Shown in pieces: positions 41,162-49,653 of a stretch of DNA of 64,000 nucleotides. This DNA comes from Candidatus Mediterraneibacter faecavium (lineage in GTDB: Bacteria > Bacillota > Clostridia > Lachnospirales > Lachnospiraceae). The notes under the pieces are model-generated. The model ran no database searches and was not told where the DNA came from. It saw only the letters and a program-made list of their open reading frames with translations. The position numbers and the translations under genes were made by a program. The stretch is from assembly GCA_019119995.1 (NCBI GenBank), contig DWVY01000010.1, positions 1 through 64,000 of the forward strand, written 5' to 3'. The stretch's first letter is position 1. Each line of letters starts with the position of its first letter.

Positions 41162-42052
41162 TTATTCATGCACGCTTGCCGGATCGAGCAGGCGTCTCAT
41201 CCGCTCTCCGAGAAGGGCGAACAGCACAACTGCCAGAACAAGCGCAAGCCCGGGGAAAAGGGCAAGCCACCATTTTCCGGTAGTCAGGTACTGCATGCTT
41301 TCCGACAGGATCACTCCGATGGCAGGCTGTTCCGAAGAAAGCCCGAATCCGAGGAATGTCACGCTGGACTCATGCAGGATCGCATGGGGGAACAGAAGGA
41401 TCAGACCTGTAAGGAACTGCGGTAAGAGATGCGGCAGCATATGCCGTTTTACATTCTGGAGTTTTGATACTCCCATCTTCTCCGCCACAAGGATATACGG
41501 CGCCTGCCAAAGCTGTATCAGTTCCCCCCGGATCACTCTCGCCAGAGACGGCCAGTGGCTCAGGGCTACTCCTGCCACGACTCCCGTAAATCCTCTCCCG
41601 CACGCCAGTGAGATGAGCATGACGAGCAGGATATGGGGGATTCCCATAACAAGATCGATACACCACGAGATCACAGCGTCTGCTTTCCGTCCAAGTACGA
41701 CAGATGCCGTCCCGAGGAGCAGGGCTACCGCCGCACTGACCACAGCTGTCAGGATACCGATACGTATGCTCAAAGACAGTCCTGATAATGTGCGGGCCAG
41801 CATGTCCCGCCCCATCCAGTCCGTGCCGAAGAGATGCTGCAGGCTGGGGCTTAAGTTTCGCCGGGAGAAGTCTGTCTCCACGGCATATCCTTCTGTCAGG
41901 ATACCGGCAACCGTCACCGCAGCGAGTATCACCACTGCCGCGATCAGAAAAGCCGCTGTACGGATCCTCTGATTCGTTCCTGTCTGGCAACCCCTGCCCA
42001 CGGCTATCCGTTCTTTTCCCATTCTCACATTTTTCAATGTCTTGCTTTTCAT
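41162..42052 (-). CDS. nikC: ABC permease, nickel/peptide family (NikC-like)
   Basis: A 296-residue permease with about six membrane helices. It has an N-terminal helix at about 31-52, the family motif LFGTDWMGRDMLAR, and the coupling loop EKMGVSKLQNVKRHMLPHL. The ATG at 42052 overlaps the upstream permease stop as ATGA, which decides the start over longer in-frame options with no ribosome site. It forms the channel together with the NikB-like subunit. Confidence 0.85.
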   Translation of the reverse strand: MKSKTLKNVRMGKERIAVGRGCQTGTNQRIRTAAFLIAAVVILAAVTVAGILTEGYAVETDFSRRNLSPSLQHLFGTDWMGRDMLARTLSGLSLSIRIGILTAVVSAAVALLLGTASVVLGRKADAVISWCIDLVMGIPHILLVMLISLACGRGFTGVVAGVALSHWPSLARVIRGELIQLWQAPYILVAEKMGVSKLQNVKRHMLPHLLPQFLTGLILLFPHAILHESSVTFLGFGLSSEQPAIGVILSESMQYLTTGKWWLALFPGLALVLAVVLFALLGERMRRLLDPASVHE

Positions 42053-43047
42053 CCTCTCGCCGCCCCCTTCCGTATCTTCGGGTCGATCACTCCATAAAGG
42101 AGATCCGCGATTAGATTGCCGGCAAATACGATTGCCGCCGTGACGACCGTAATGCCCAGAAGAAGAGGCAGGTCGCTTCCGAGGCCCGCTGTTACCGCCG
42201 CCTGACCAAGCCCCGGATAAGAGAATACCTGTTCCACCAGCACAGAGCCCCCGATGATCTCGCTGACAGAGGCGAACTGCAGCGTGAGCGCCGGAAGAGC
42301 AACATTGCGCAGACCGTGGCGCAGGATGACGGATCTTTCTGATTCTCCCCGCGCCCGGGCGAAGAGTACGTAATCCGACTCCAGCACATCGATCATCTTC
42401 TCCCTCGTGTGGAGCGCGATATTTGCAACGCCGGTGATACTCAAGGTCAGCGCGGGGAGTATGGCATGACGGAGCCGGTCTGCAGCCGTAACCGCCGCCG
42501 CATCCATCCCGGCAGGAACAGAGAGGCCGACAGGCAGCCAGCCAAGCCACACCGCGAAGATCAAAAGCAGCAGGATCGCCAGCCAGAACGCCGGCGTGCT
42601 GGAGATCAGAAGACAGTATCCCCTGATCAGCCGGTCCGGCCCTCTGCCCCGGCACACCCCTGCGATCACGCCCATTGTCAGCCCAAGCACTCCCGAGATC
42701 ACCCATGCGGACAGCAGCAGCCAGAACGAACTGACAAGGCGCTGACCAATGATGGCAAGCACCGGCTGCCGGTAGAGAAGCGACGTGCCGAAATCCCCTT
42801 TCAGCACATCCGAAAGCCATCCCAGATATCTGGAAAGTGGCGGCGTATCCACACCCCAGTATGCTTCCAGTTTCGCGATCTGCTCCGGGCTCATAGTCCC
42901 CAGCGCCGCCTGTCCCACATTTGTCTGAAGGGGATCAAGGGGCGACGCGCACATCAGGAGGAACGTGACGATGCTGACGCCGAGGAGAAGCAGCGCCATA
43001 CGAATTAATTTTTTACCGGTAAACTGAAGACGATGCTTCAAACTCAA
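42049..43047 (-). CDS. nikB: ABC permease, nickel/peptide family (NikB-like)
   Basis: A 332-residue permease with the BPD_transp_1 layout: N-terminal helix, the TPPLSRYLGWLSDVLKGDFGTS segment (in parts), and a coupling loop ARARGESERSVILRHGLRN. The likely start is TTG at 43047, directly after the binding-protein stop and behind GGAAAGGA. An ATG start would lose the first helix. It overlaps the next permease by 4 bases. Confidence 0.85.
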   Translation of the reverse strand: MSLKHRLQFTGKKLIRMALLLLGVSIVTFLLMCASPLDPLQTNVGQAALGTMSPEQIAKLEAYWGVDTPPLSRYLGWLSDVLKGDFGTSLLYRQPVLAIIGQRLVSSFWLLLSAWVISGVLGLTMGVIAGVCRGRGPDRLIRGYCLLISSTPAFWLAILLLLIFAVWLGWLPVGLSVPAGMDAAAVTAADRLRHAILPALTLSITGVANIALHTREKMIDVLESDYVLFARARGESERSVILRHGLRNVALPALTLQFASVSEIIGGSVLVEQVFSYPGLGQAAVTAGLGSDLPLLLGITVVTAAIVFAGNLIADLLYGVIDPKIRKGAARG

Positions 43048-44670
43048 TCATCCTTTCCAACTCCACTGATCTACATTATTGACGATGGACCATCCGTGCC
43101 CGTGGGGATGGATCTTCTGCTCCGCCACATTCAGCCCGTCTCTCACCCAGTAAAGATGATCGATATTGACAAGCCACACCCACGGAATGTCTCCGTCCTG
43201 TGTCACGCCCGTAGTTCCGTCCCACTGGGCCTGCTGCCACAGCTTATATGACGTTTCCAGATCATTGGATGCAAGCGCCTGATCCATATATGTGTCCACC
43301 GCGCTGTTAGAATACGGCGAATACTGTGCCGAACCTGTTTCTTCCATGGTGTGGTAAATGTTGTAGAGCTCCATGGGAGTATGGGCTCCCCAGCCCCAGA
43401 TCAGCGGATCTGAAAGGGCACGGTCATACGCCGTATCCCAGCCCACACCCTCAAGGCTGCATGATATCCCAAGTTTCCCCAGCTGATCTGCGAAATCCGC
43501 GGCAAGAGCCTGGCGGACCGAATCCCCGGTGGAATAGAGCAGGTTCAGTTCCGCCTTTACTCCATCCTTCTCACGGATACCGTCGTCTCCCATAGTCCAG
43601 CCCGCCTCATCGAGCAGCGCCGCAGCTTCCCCGGGATCATACTCCACTTCCGAGGCTTCATTGTACCACGGGAGCCGGTCGCACACACTGTAGGCAGGAC
43701 TTCCGTATCCGTTTAGCACATGATCGATCATCTCCTGCCGGTCGATGCCGATATTGATGGCGCGGCGTACCAGCACATCGGATGTAAAATCATTTCCCAC
43801 CGTGCGTCCCTCGGAATCTGTACTCTCTCCCACAGCCGGAAGGTTGAATCCTCTGTTGTCCACACTTGCATACGCCGCAAGCTCATATCCGTCAATCGTC
43901 TGATCCGAATACGTGGCGGATGTATATGCCAGATCCGCCTCTCCTGCCTGAACCGCAAGAAATGCCGCATCCTCTTCCATGAACAAGATCGTGACCCGTT
44001 TCATCAGCGGCGCTTCGCCGTAGTAATCCGGATTCGCCTCAAGGACCACCTGCTGTCCCCGGTCCCACTGCTTCAGGATATACCTTCCCGAGCCGATGGG
44101 ATCGGAGCCGTAGGCGGCGCTGTCATAAGCATGCTCCGGCACGATCCCCACGACCGCCATCGTATAAGGCCAGATAGAAAACGGGCGCGTCATATGGAAG
44201 ACCGCTGTCGTCTCATCTGCGGCCTCCGCATGATCCAGCATGGTAAAATCATTGACCGAGCTGGACTCTTTTACCGTATTATATGTAAACGCCACATCTT
44301 CCGCTGTCAGCGGCTCCCCGTCCGTAAACTTCACGTCATCGCGGATGGTTACCGTCCAGGTCAGCCCGTCTTCGCTGACTGTGTAATCTGTCGCCAGGTC
44401 ATACCCGATCGTCAGATCTGCATTTGTCACCAGGAGCGTACTCTGGATCAGCGGCTCGTGAACATGCTCGCCTGCGCCCCATCCGTATGCCGGGTCAAAG
44501 CCCGCCGCAGGTTCGGAATTCGGATCCATAACGATTACTACAGAAGCGTCCTCCATCCTCTGCTTTACCGCAGCCTGGTCTTCTGCCGCATCTCTCCGGC
44601 ATCCGGAGAGAACAGATAAAGCCGCGGCAAATACGATCAGGAACGAAGTCCATCTCTTTGCCGCCGTCAT
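43048..44670 (-). CDS. nikA: Nickel-type solute-binding lipoprotein (family 5)
   Basis: A 540-residue lipoprotein with lipobox LSVLSGC (Cys near residue 24) and an SBP family 5 fold (YTVSEDGLTWTVTIRDDVKFTDG in parts, AEDVAFTYNTV). Near the C-terminus, IHPHGHGWSIVNN is a His-rich segment seen in nickel and metallophore binding proteins of this family. Its start overlaps larC by four bases (ATGA), tying uptake to nickel-cofactor synthesis. It would deliver nickel, free or chelated, to the permeases; the exact form is unknown. Confidence 0.83.
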   Translation of the reverse strand: MTAAKRWTSFLIVFAAALSVLSGCRRDAAEDQAAVKQRMEDASVVIVMDPNSEPAAGFDPAYGWGAGEHVHEPLIQSTLLVTNADLTIGYDLATDYTVSEDGLTWTVTIRDDVKFTDGEPLTAEDVAFTYNTVKESSSVNDFTMLDHAEAADETTAVFHMTRPFSIWPYTMAVVGIVPEHAYDSAAYGSDPIGSGRYILKQWDRGQQVVLEANPDYYGEAPLMKRVTILFMEEDAAFLAVQAGEADLAYTSATYSDQTIDGYELAAYASVDNRGFNLPAVGESTDSEGRTVGNDFTSDVLVRRAINIGIDRQEMIDHVLNGYGSPAYSVCDRLPWYNEASEVEYDPGEAAALLDEAGWTMGDDGIREKDGVKAELNLLYSTGDSVRQALAADFADQLGKLGISCSLEGVGWDTAYDRALSDPLIWGWGAHTPMELYNIYHTMEETGSAQYSPYSNSAVDTYMDQALASNDLETSYKLWQQAQWDGTTGVTQDGDIPWVWLVNIDHLYWVRDGLNVAEQKIHPHGHGWSIVNNVDQWSWKG

Positions 44671-46070
44671 TCTTCTTTTCCTCCGTTCATCCCGCTCTTC
44701 TCTTTTGCACAGAACAGGAGCCGGTCATACGCTTCCCTGTAAGGTATCTGTGCTGTACGGGCATATACGGCCGCATCTTCGTATTCAGGCTTCACATGGA
44801 CAGTTCCGAAACCATTCGCCGTCTTCAGACGTACTTTTCCGTACTCTGTCTGCACGGTCTCACTTCCAGGCGCAAGAAAATATTTCTCACACCGGCGTAC
44901 CCTCACTCCATTGGTAGTCGTCTCCCGCAGGATATTCCGGGCCGTTTCATCAATCTTTCCAACCTCGCAGAGTACGGTCAGCTCCCATCCCGGCCGGCCT
45001 TTCTTCATCGTACCCGGGACAGAATAGACGTCCAACGCCCCCTGCTCCAGCAGACGTCCGGCGGCAAATGCCAGCGCTTCCGGCGTCATGTCGTCAATAT
45101 TGCACACCAGCTCCGCAATCTGTCCGTTTCCCGCGCCTGCTCCTTTGAGCTGTTTTCCTGCGGCGTCTCCTGTAGTTCCGGATCCATCCGACGGTTTCAC
45201 CGCCTGAGACTCACCCAGAAATACTCTCACACAATTCGCCTGCTCAAATTCCTTCGTCCCCACGCCGATGCCCACGCTTGTTTTCGACATGACCGGCATG
45301 ACTCCGAAACTGTCCGCGAAGTGTACGAGCAGTGCCGCACCTGTAGGTGTACACAGCTCCCCCCGGATGCTGCCGCCGTACATCGGCACATCCGCCAGCA
45401 GGTTTGCCGTGGCAGGCGCCGGCACCGGCATGATCCCGTGGGCGCAGCGCACAGTTCCGCTCCCCACATGGACAGGGGAGACCACGATTTGCTCCAGCTT
45501 CAGCAGATATACGGCATAACACACTCCCGCGACATCAGCCACTGCATCCAGCGCCCCCACCTCATGGAAATGTACCTGTTCCACCGGACAGCCGTGGGCT
45601 TTCGCCTCGGCGTCCGCGATCGCGTCATAGACCTGCCGCGCATTGATCCGCACCGCTTCAGGAAGATCCAGCCCGGCGATCAGCTCCGCAATGTGCAGGG
45701 GATCCGCATGGTGATGATGTCCCGTATGCCCGGTATGGTCATGCCCGTGATGGTCTCCATGCATTTCCTCTTGTCCATGCCCGTGATGACCGGGGTGCGG
45801 TTCCCCATGCTCGTGTCCGTGAGAGCCGGCATGCTCGTGCTCTTCTCCCGGCTCATGTTCTTCCTCCCCGTACACCGTCACTTCCATATGTGTGCCTGAT
45901 ATGCCGCATGTGGTTGCCTTGCGGGGCGTAATGCAGACGCCGGGCAGCCCCAGTCCGTTCATGCGTTTCAGGAACTCTTCTTTCTGCGTGTCGTCCAACA
46001 GCTCATACAGGGCGGACATGAGCATATCGCCCGCCGCTCCCATGTTGCATTCTATATAAAGTGTCCTCAT
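44667..46070 (-). CDS. larC: LarC, nickel insertion into the pincer nucleotide cofactor
   Basis: A 467-residue protein opening MRTLYIECNMGAAGDMLMSAL, the LarC signature. It is a single frame: the programmed frameshift that splits larC1/larC2 in Lactobacillus plantarum is not needed here. Residues 70-125 are a long His/Gly/Glu-rich segment (about 20 His) that likely stores nickel. The C-terminal part has IDDMTPEALAFAAGRLLEQGALDVY, the CTP/NPN-binding region. It lies 3 bp after larB and overlaps nikA by four bases. Confidence 0.92.
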   Translation of the reverse strand: MRTLYIECNMGAAGDMLMSALYELLDDTQKEEFLKRMNGLGLPGVCITPRKATTCGISGTHMEVTVYGEEEHEPGEEHEHAGSHGHEHGEPHPGHHGHGQEEMHGDHHGHDHTGHTGHHHHADPLHIAELIAGLDLPEAVRINARQVYDAIADAEAKAHGCPVEQVHFHEVGALDAVADVAGVCYAVYLLKLEQIVVSPVHVGSGTVRCAHGIMPVPAPATANLLADVPMYGGSIRGELCTPTGAALLVHFADSFGVMPVMSKTSVGIGVGTKEFEQANCVRVFLGESQAVKPSDGSGTTGDAAGKQLKGAGAGNGQIAELVCNIDDMTPEALAFAAGRLLEQGALDVYSVPGTMKKGRPGWELTVLCEVGKIDETARNILRETTTNGVRVRRCEKYFLAPGSETVQTEYGKVRLKTANGFGTVHVKPEYEDAAVYARTAQIPYREAYDRLLFCAKEKSGMNGGKEE

Positions 46071-46073
46071 ATT

Positions 46074-46838
46074 CTAATTCTCCTTTATCCCTTCCATCTG
46101 ATTGATCATGCTTGCCAGATATCCTGCTCCGAAGCCGTTATCTATGTTCACCACACTGCAGCCGGACGCACAGGAATTGAGCATGGACAGAAGAGCCGAC
46201 AGCCCTCCGAAGCTCGCGCCGTATCCCACGCTTGTAGGCACTGCGATCACCGGGCAGTCCGCCAGTCCGCCGATCACCGAGGCAAGCGCTCCTTCCATTC
46301 CCGCCACTGCCACAACGCATCGGGCGCTCATGAGCGGATCCAGATTCGAGAGAAGCCGGTGGATCCCCGCCACTCCCACATCGTAGAGACGGGTAACTTT
46401 ATTTCCCATTGTCTCTGCGGTCAGTGCAGCCTCTTCCGCAACCGGGATGTCGCTCGTGCCCCCGGTAGCCACCACAATGCTGCCCCGGTATTCCTGTTCC
46501 TCCGGATAGGCGACGGCGAGCCTCGGGAGAGGGTAATACTCCGCCGGCACTGCCCCGCACAGGATGTCCGCGGCTTCCTGACCGATCCGCGTGACAAGGA
46601 TGTTCCGGCATCCCCTTTCGCCCATGGCAGTAACGATCCCCTTGATCTGTTCCGGCGTCTTTCCGGCGCCGTAGATCACTTCGGACGCCCCCTGCCGGAT
46701 ACTCCTGTGGTAATCGATCTTGGCATAATCCAGATCTTCAAACGGTTCTTCTTTTAAATTCAGGAGTGCATCCTCCGGTGAAGTCGTACCGTCCGCCACA
46801 CTCCGCAGCAACTGTAGAATATCGTGTTTATTATCCAT
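46074..46838 (-). CDS. larB: LarB, NaAD carboxylase/hydrolase of pincer-cofactor synthesis
   Basis: A 254-residue protein starting MDNKHDILQLLRSV. Its C-terminal PurE-like domain carries VVATGGTSDIPVAEEAA, VAGMEGALASVIGGL and VPTSVGYGASFGG, the LarB hallmarks. The enzyme carboxylates nicotinic acid adenine dinucleotide and cleaves it to pyridinium-3,5-biscarboxylic acid mononucleotide. The start overlaps larE by 8 bp; a slightly longer start is possible but breaks the usual N-terminus. Confidence 0.93.
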   Translation of the reverse strand: MDNKHDILQLLRSVADGTTSPEDALLNLKEEPFEDLDYAKIDYHRSIRQGASEVIYGAGKTPEQIKGIVTAMGERGCRNILVTRIGQEAADILCGAVPAEYYPLPRLAVAYPEEQEYRGSIVVATGGTSDIPVAEEAALTAETMGNKVTRLYDVGVAGIHRLLSNLDPLMSARCVVAVAGMEGALASVIGGLADCPVIAVPTSVGYGASFGGLSALLSMLNSCASGCSVVNIDNGFGAGYLASMINQMEGIKEN

Positions 46839-47583
46839 AGCTTCTCTCCTCCAGATCAAGCATCACCGCTGAAAACAACCGCCCCAGCTTTTCACATATT
46901 TCTTTTCGTTTCTCCAATGCAAGCTGCATCTGGTCTCCCGTAACCTGGATCCGCGCGCCGTCTTTGTACAGGCGCACCCTGAAGTCCTGGAAGCCCATCT
47001 CAGACATAGCCTCCTCTGCCTGCTCCACTCTTTCCAGATCTCTGTTCCTGATCCGTGTCCCCGTGGGGATCCGCGTGGCAAGGCAGGCATATGCCGGTTT
47101 ATCCCACGTAAAAAGACCCGCTTCTTTCGATCGTTCCCTCACCTGGGCTTTCGTTATGCCGCACTCCCTCAGAGGCGAACGGACTTGCAGTTCATGCAGC
47201 GCCCGCATGCCCGGACGGTCTCCTGCGTCATCCGACGCATTCGTTCCGTCCAGAAGGACAGCATACCCGTCGGCCTGCGCCGCATCCCGCAGACGTGTAA
47301 AGATAGCCCTCTTACAGTAATAACAGCGCTCCGGCCCGTTTTCTTCCGCTCCGTACACGGAAAGGATATCCATATCCACTACGGTCATGGGAATATCCAG
47401 TTCTGCCGCCAGACGCCGCGCGTCTTCCAGTTCAAATCCAGGCTGAAAAGCAGTCTTCACATAATAAGCGTGAATGTCGCAGCCATATTTCTTCGCCGCC
47501 CAGAGGACGAACGCCGAGTCCGTCCCGCCGGAGAACGCGGCCGCCGCTTTTGGCACCTGTTCAAAAAAATCTTTTAATGTCAT
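46831..47583 (-). CDS. larE: LarE, sulfur transferase of pincer-cofactor synthesis
   Basis: A 250-residue protein of the PP-loop ATP pyrophosphatase family: FSGGTDSAFVLW binds ATP, ERCYYCKRAIF is the conserved Cys segment, and KPAYACLATRIPTGT holds the Cys that in L. plantarum LarE is sacrificed as sulfur donor. The three-Cys set of Fe-S-dependent LarE enzymes is not apparent. The ATG at 47583 follows AGAGGAG. It is the first gene of the eight-gene lar-nik operon, with a structured leader directly upstream. Confidence 0.92.
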   Translation of the reverse strand: MTLKDFFEQVPKAAAAFSGGTDSAFVLWAAKKYGCDIHAYYVKTAFQPGFELEDARRLAAELDIPMTVVDMDILSVYGAEENGPERCYYCKRAIFTRLRDAAQADGYAVLLDGTNASDDAGDRPGMRALHELQVRSPLRECGITKAQVRERSKEAGLFTWDKPAYACLATRIPTGTRIRNRDLERVEQAEEAMSEMGFQDFRVRLYKDGARIQVTGDQMQLALEKRKEICEKLGRLFSAVMLDLEERSYG

Positions 47584-47602
47584 ATTCTCTCCTCTTCGAT
47601 CT

Positions 47603-47725
47603 GCACGATACCACGGGCAGTTCACGGCAAGGCCGTTCGCCGGGCTTCGTTCCGCTACGGTCAGCGCCGTTGCCCGTCGGATGCCCACTCGTGCAAGCAC
47701 AGCGGTCGCCCTCCGGGCGTATCGC
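47603..47725 (-). promoter_or_regulatory. Highly structured leader of the lar-nik operon (possible metal riboswitch)
   Basis: On the minus strand, the ends TGTGCGATAC and GTATCGTGCA close a 10-bp stem with two G-U pairs, 20-140 bases before larE. Inside are several GC-rich short hairpins (GTGC/GCAC, CGGC/GCCG, GCT/AGC) and repeated GGGCAACGG- and GCGAACGG-like internal strands, giving a multi-branched fold. The layout is suggestive of a NiCo-type four-way junction, but I cannot confirm the consensus by eye. No promoter was clear. The stretch 47770-47943 upstream shows no gene. Confidence 0.4.
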
Positions 47726-47726
47726 A

Positions 47727-47769
47727 CAAAAGGAAGGTATCTGCCTTCTTCCGAAAACAGATACCTTCC
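47727..47769 (-). terminator. Terminator-like hairpin between the DUF3842 gene and the lar leader
   Basis: GGAAGGTATCTG/CAGATACCTTCC is a perfect 12-bp stem, followed on the minus strand by TTTTG. It could end the upstream transcript or be part of a lar attenuator. Confidence 0.6.
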
Positions 47770-47943
47770 TGATATCTCATATACAACTTATTCCAGACTC
47801 GCCCGGAGCAGCACGCCCCGAACTGTAATATACACGTATCGATCCATACTGCGATCATGCACAGGCACTGTTACTTTCCAGACCGATCACAGCGGCTTCT
47901 GCCGCATCCGCCGGCTTCCTGCCGTTACGGTTTTTCGTTGGTA

Positions 47944-48360
47944 TTATCTGATCTTCTGAGTAAAACGCGCCAGTGCTTCTACTGCATTCTGTACATTTTT
48001 TCCCATGGACGCGTCAGAGACGCCCACGACAATATTATCACAGAGATTCACCGGAATCAAGATTCTCTTTGCGCTGCTCTGTCCTATTGCCACAGCCATG
48101 CGCGGGGTGATCTCTCCCAACATAGAGTCCGCGATCACGATCCCTACCGGGCCCATGACCACATCTGCTTTCTTTGAGGCAACGACGACGGAATTTTCCC
48201 CGGTTGCCGCCTGGTCCGCCCCTGCCCTGAGCATTGCATTGGTGGCAACGCTGTTTGTTCCCACAGCCAGCACCTCAATGTCAGGATCATATTCTTTTAC
48301 AGCTCCCACAAGCTGCCGTCCGAGACCGCCGCCCTGGCCGTCGATGATCAGGACTTTCAC
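47944..48360 (-). CDS. DUF3842 family protein
   Basis: A 138-residue protein with a GTG start behind GAGAGGGGG. The opening VKVLIIDGQGGGLGRQLV is a Rossmann-like nucleotide-binding strand-loop, followed by TNSVATNAMLRAGAD and MGPVGIVIADSMLGEITPRM, which are conserved in DUF3842 proteins of Clostridia. Function is unknown. It follows the DUF951 gene after 23 bp and ends before a terminator-like hairpin. Confidence 0.85.
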   Translation of the reverse strand: MKVLIIDGQGGGLGRQLVGAVKEYDPDIEVLAVGTNSVATNAMLRAGADQAATGENSVVVASKKADVVMGPVGIVIADSMLGEITPRMAVAIGQSSAKRILIPVNLCDNIVVGVSDASMGKNVQNAVEALARFTQKIR

Positions 48361-48383
48361 CCTGTCGATCCCCCTCTCTGCTG

Positions 48384-48593
48384 TCACTGCGCGCCGCCGT
48401 CCGGCTGCGTCTTCTTTGTGATCTGCCTTGTATTCTTCTCCACCAGCTTTCTCGATACCATGATCTGGTGGCCGCATCCCATGCATTTCAGCCGGAAATC
48501 CGCTCCTGTCCGCAGGACTTCCCATTCCTGGCTCCCGCACGGATGGGGCTTTTTCATTTTTATGATATCTCCCACATCAAATCTGTCCGCCAT
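48384..48593 (-). CDS. DUF951 family protein
   Basis: A 69-residue protein: VGDIIKMKKPHPCGSQEWEV and FRLKCMGCGHQIMVSR are the two blocks of DUF951, with one CPHC-like Cys and a CxxC pair that may bind zinc. The chosen ATG matches the usual N-terminus. The ribosome site is weak (GAAAGAGAAAG). The family often neighbours translation and chromosome-segregation genes in Firmicutes and its function is not known. Confidence 0.85.
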   Translation of the reverse strand: MADRFDVGDIIKMKKPHPCGSQEWEVLRTGADFRLKCMGCGHQIMVSRKLVEKNTRQITKKTQPDGGAQ

Positions 48594-48670
48594 TTTTCTT
48601 TCTCTTTCCCTCATTGAAATCACTGTCCGGCGCGTTCTTCCTTACTGCGCCGGTCTTTTCCATCATGCGA

Positions 48671-49546
48671 TCAGTCTACCGCCGTAAGTACTCCCTGGAG
48701 CAGGAAACGCTCATCCCGCTGATCTCCCGTACAAGTGGACAGACTCACGATCTGAGACTGCGCATTTACTTCCACATCTACCTGATAATTAGAGGAATCT
48801 CTACAGATCTCTATGTACTGCTCAAATGCCTCATCCGACTCGAACTCAATGTCGTAATTGTCAGCCGCAGCATTCACGATGCCCGCTGAAAATACTGTAT
48901 AAGTCCTCACCTTTCCGTCCGGTGTATAGATATAGAAATCAGGATGCTCTTTACAGAATTCTTCATCCTCATACAGATGCAGCCGCGAGAACATATCAGG
49001 ACTTACATTGAGATGATGTCCGTATATGATCGTATTTCTGTCCGAAAAATCACTGCTATTTCTCATATCCATGAAGATAGCGCCAAGCTTATTGTCATTT
49101 TCTGCAAATGTCTTCGTAAGATATTCATTATTGTCCGCACTCTTTACCACCGGATAGTTTATGATCGACGGCTCGTCAAACCTGATCCATGCGATCGTAT
49201 CAGGATTGATCTCAAGCAGTGCGTCAAAATCAACAGAAAATCCGGCGCCGTCTCCGTCCGCCGTGATCGCCAGATCCTGGATCTCATCATACTCCTGTCC
49301 TCCGGTATGGTACGGGATCAACATCATTACGAGCTGATAGAGCGAAAATACAAAGACACAGACCGCCACAATGAGGATCGTGCCGGAAAGGATATCGAAT
49401 GTCGCCCGTTTCTGTTTCTTCTTTTTTCTGTTGCTGACAGCAGCCTGCTGCACTTTATCCGGCTCTCTCCGCCGCCCTCTCCGTCTGCTGTGTCCGCGGC
49501 GTCTCCGCCTGTCAACGCCGGATCTTCTCTCTTCGCCTGTTCCCAT
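48671..49546 (-). CDS. srtB: Class B sortase
   Basis: A 291-residue transpeptidase with a very basic cytoplasmic N-terminus (Arg-rich, residues 6-35), one membrane helix at about 50-75, and a sortase fold. The catalytic His is in IIYGHHLN, the Cys in LSTCTGDQ, and Arg follows in RDERF. The insertion helix between strands marks class B. No substrate gene is adjacent, so it probably serves distant surface proteins. Whether it handles the element adhesin at 6.3-10.5 kb is unknown; that protein has a TPKTG end, more usual for class A or D enzymes. Confidence 0.9.
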   Translation of the reverse strand: MGTGEERRSGVDRRRRRGHSRRRGRRREPDKVQQAAVSNRKKKKQKRATFDILSGTILIVAVCVFVFSLYQLVMMLIPYHTGGQEYDEIQDLAITADGDGAGFSVDFDALLEINPDTIAWIRFDEPSIINYPVVKSADNNEYLTKTFAENDNKLGAIFMDMRNSSDFSDRNTIIYGHHLNVSPDMFSRLHLYEDEEFCKEHPDFYIYTPDGKVRTYTVFSAGIVNAAADNYDIEFESDEAFEQYIEICRDSSNYQVDVEVNAQSQIVSLSTCTGDQRDERFLLQGVLTAVD

Positions 49547-49653
49547 TGTCGTAAACCCTTTCTATTTGTCGTAGCCCGTTGGCCGTAAGCCTATTCTATG
49601 CATCCGGCCAGAATCCCTTTCTGCCTGTTGAAACGTAAGTCCTTTTATTCCGG

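Noticed and set aside
41162-42820. A long version of the NikC-like permease starting at 42820
   Set aside because: The extension is out-of-frame translation of the preceding permease gene; the ATGA overlap at 42052 and the normal N-terminus fix the start.
44667-46070. Frameshifted larC
   Set aside because: The gene reads as one frame from signature start to the end, so no frameshift is needed.
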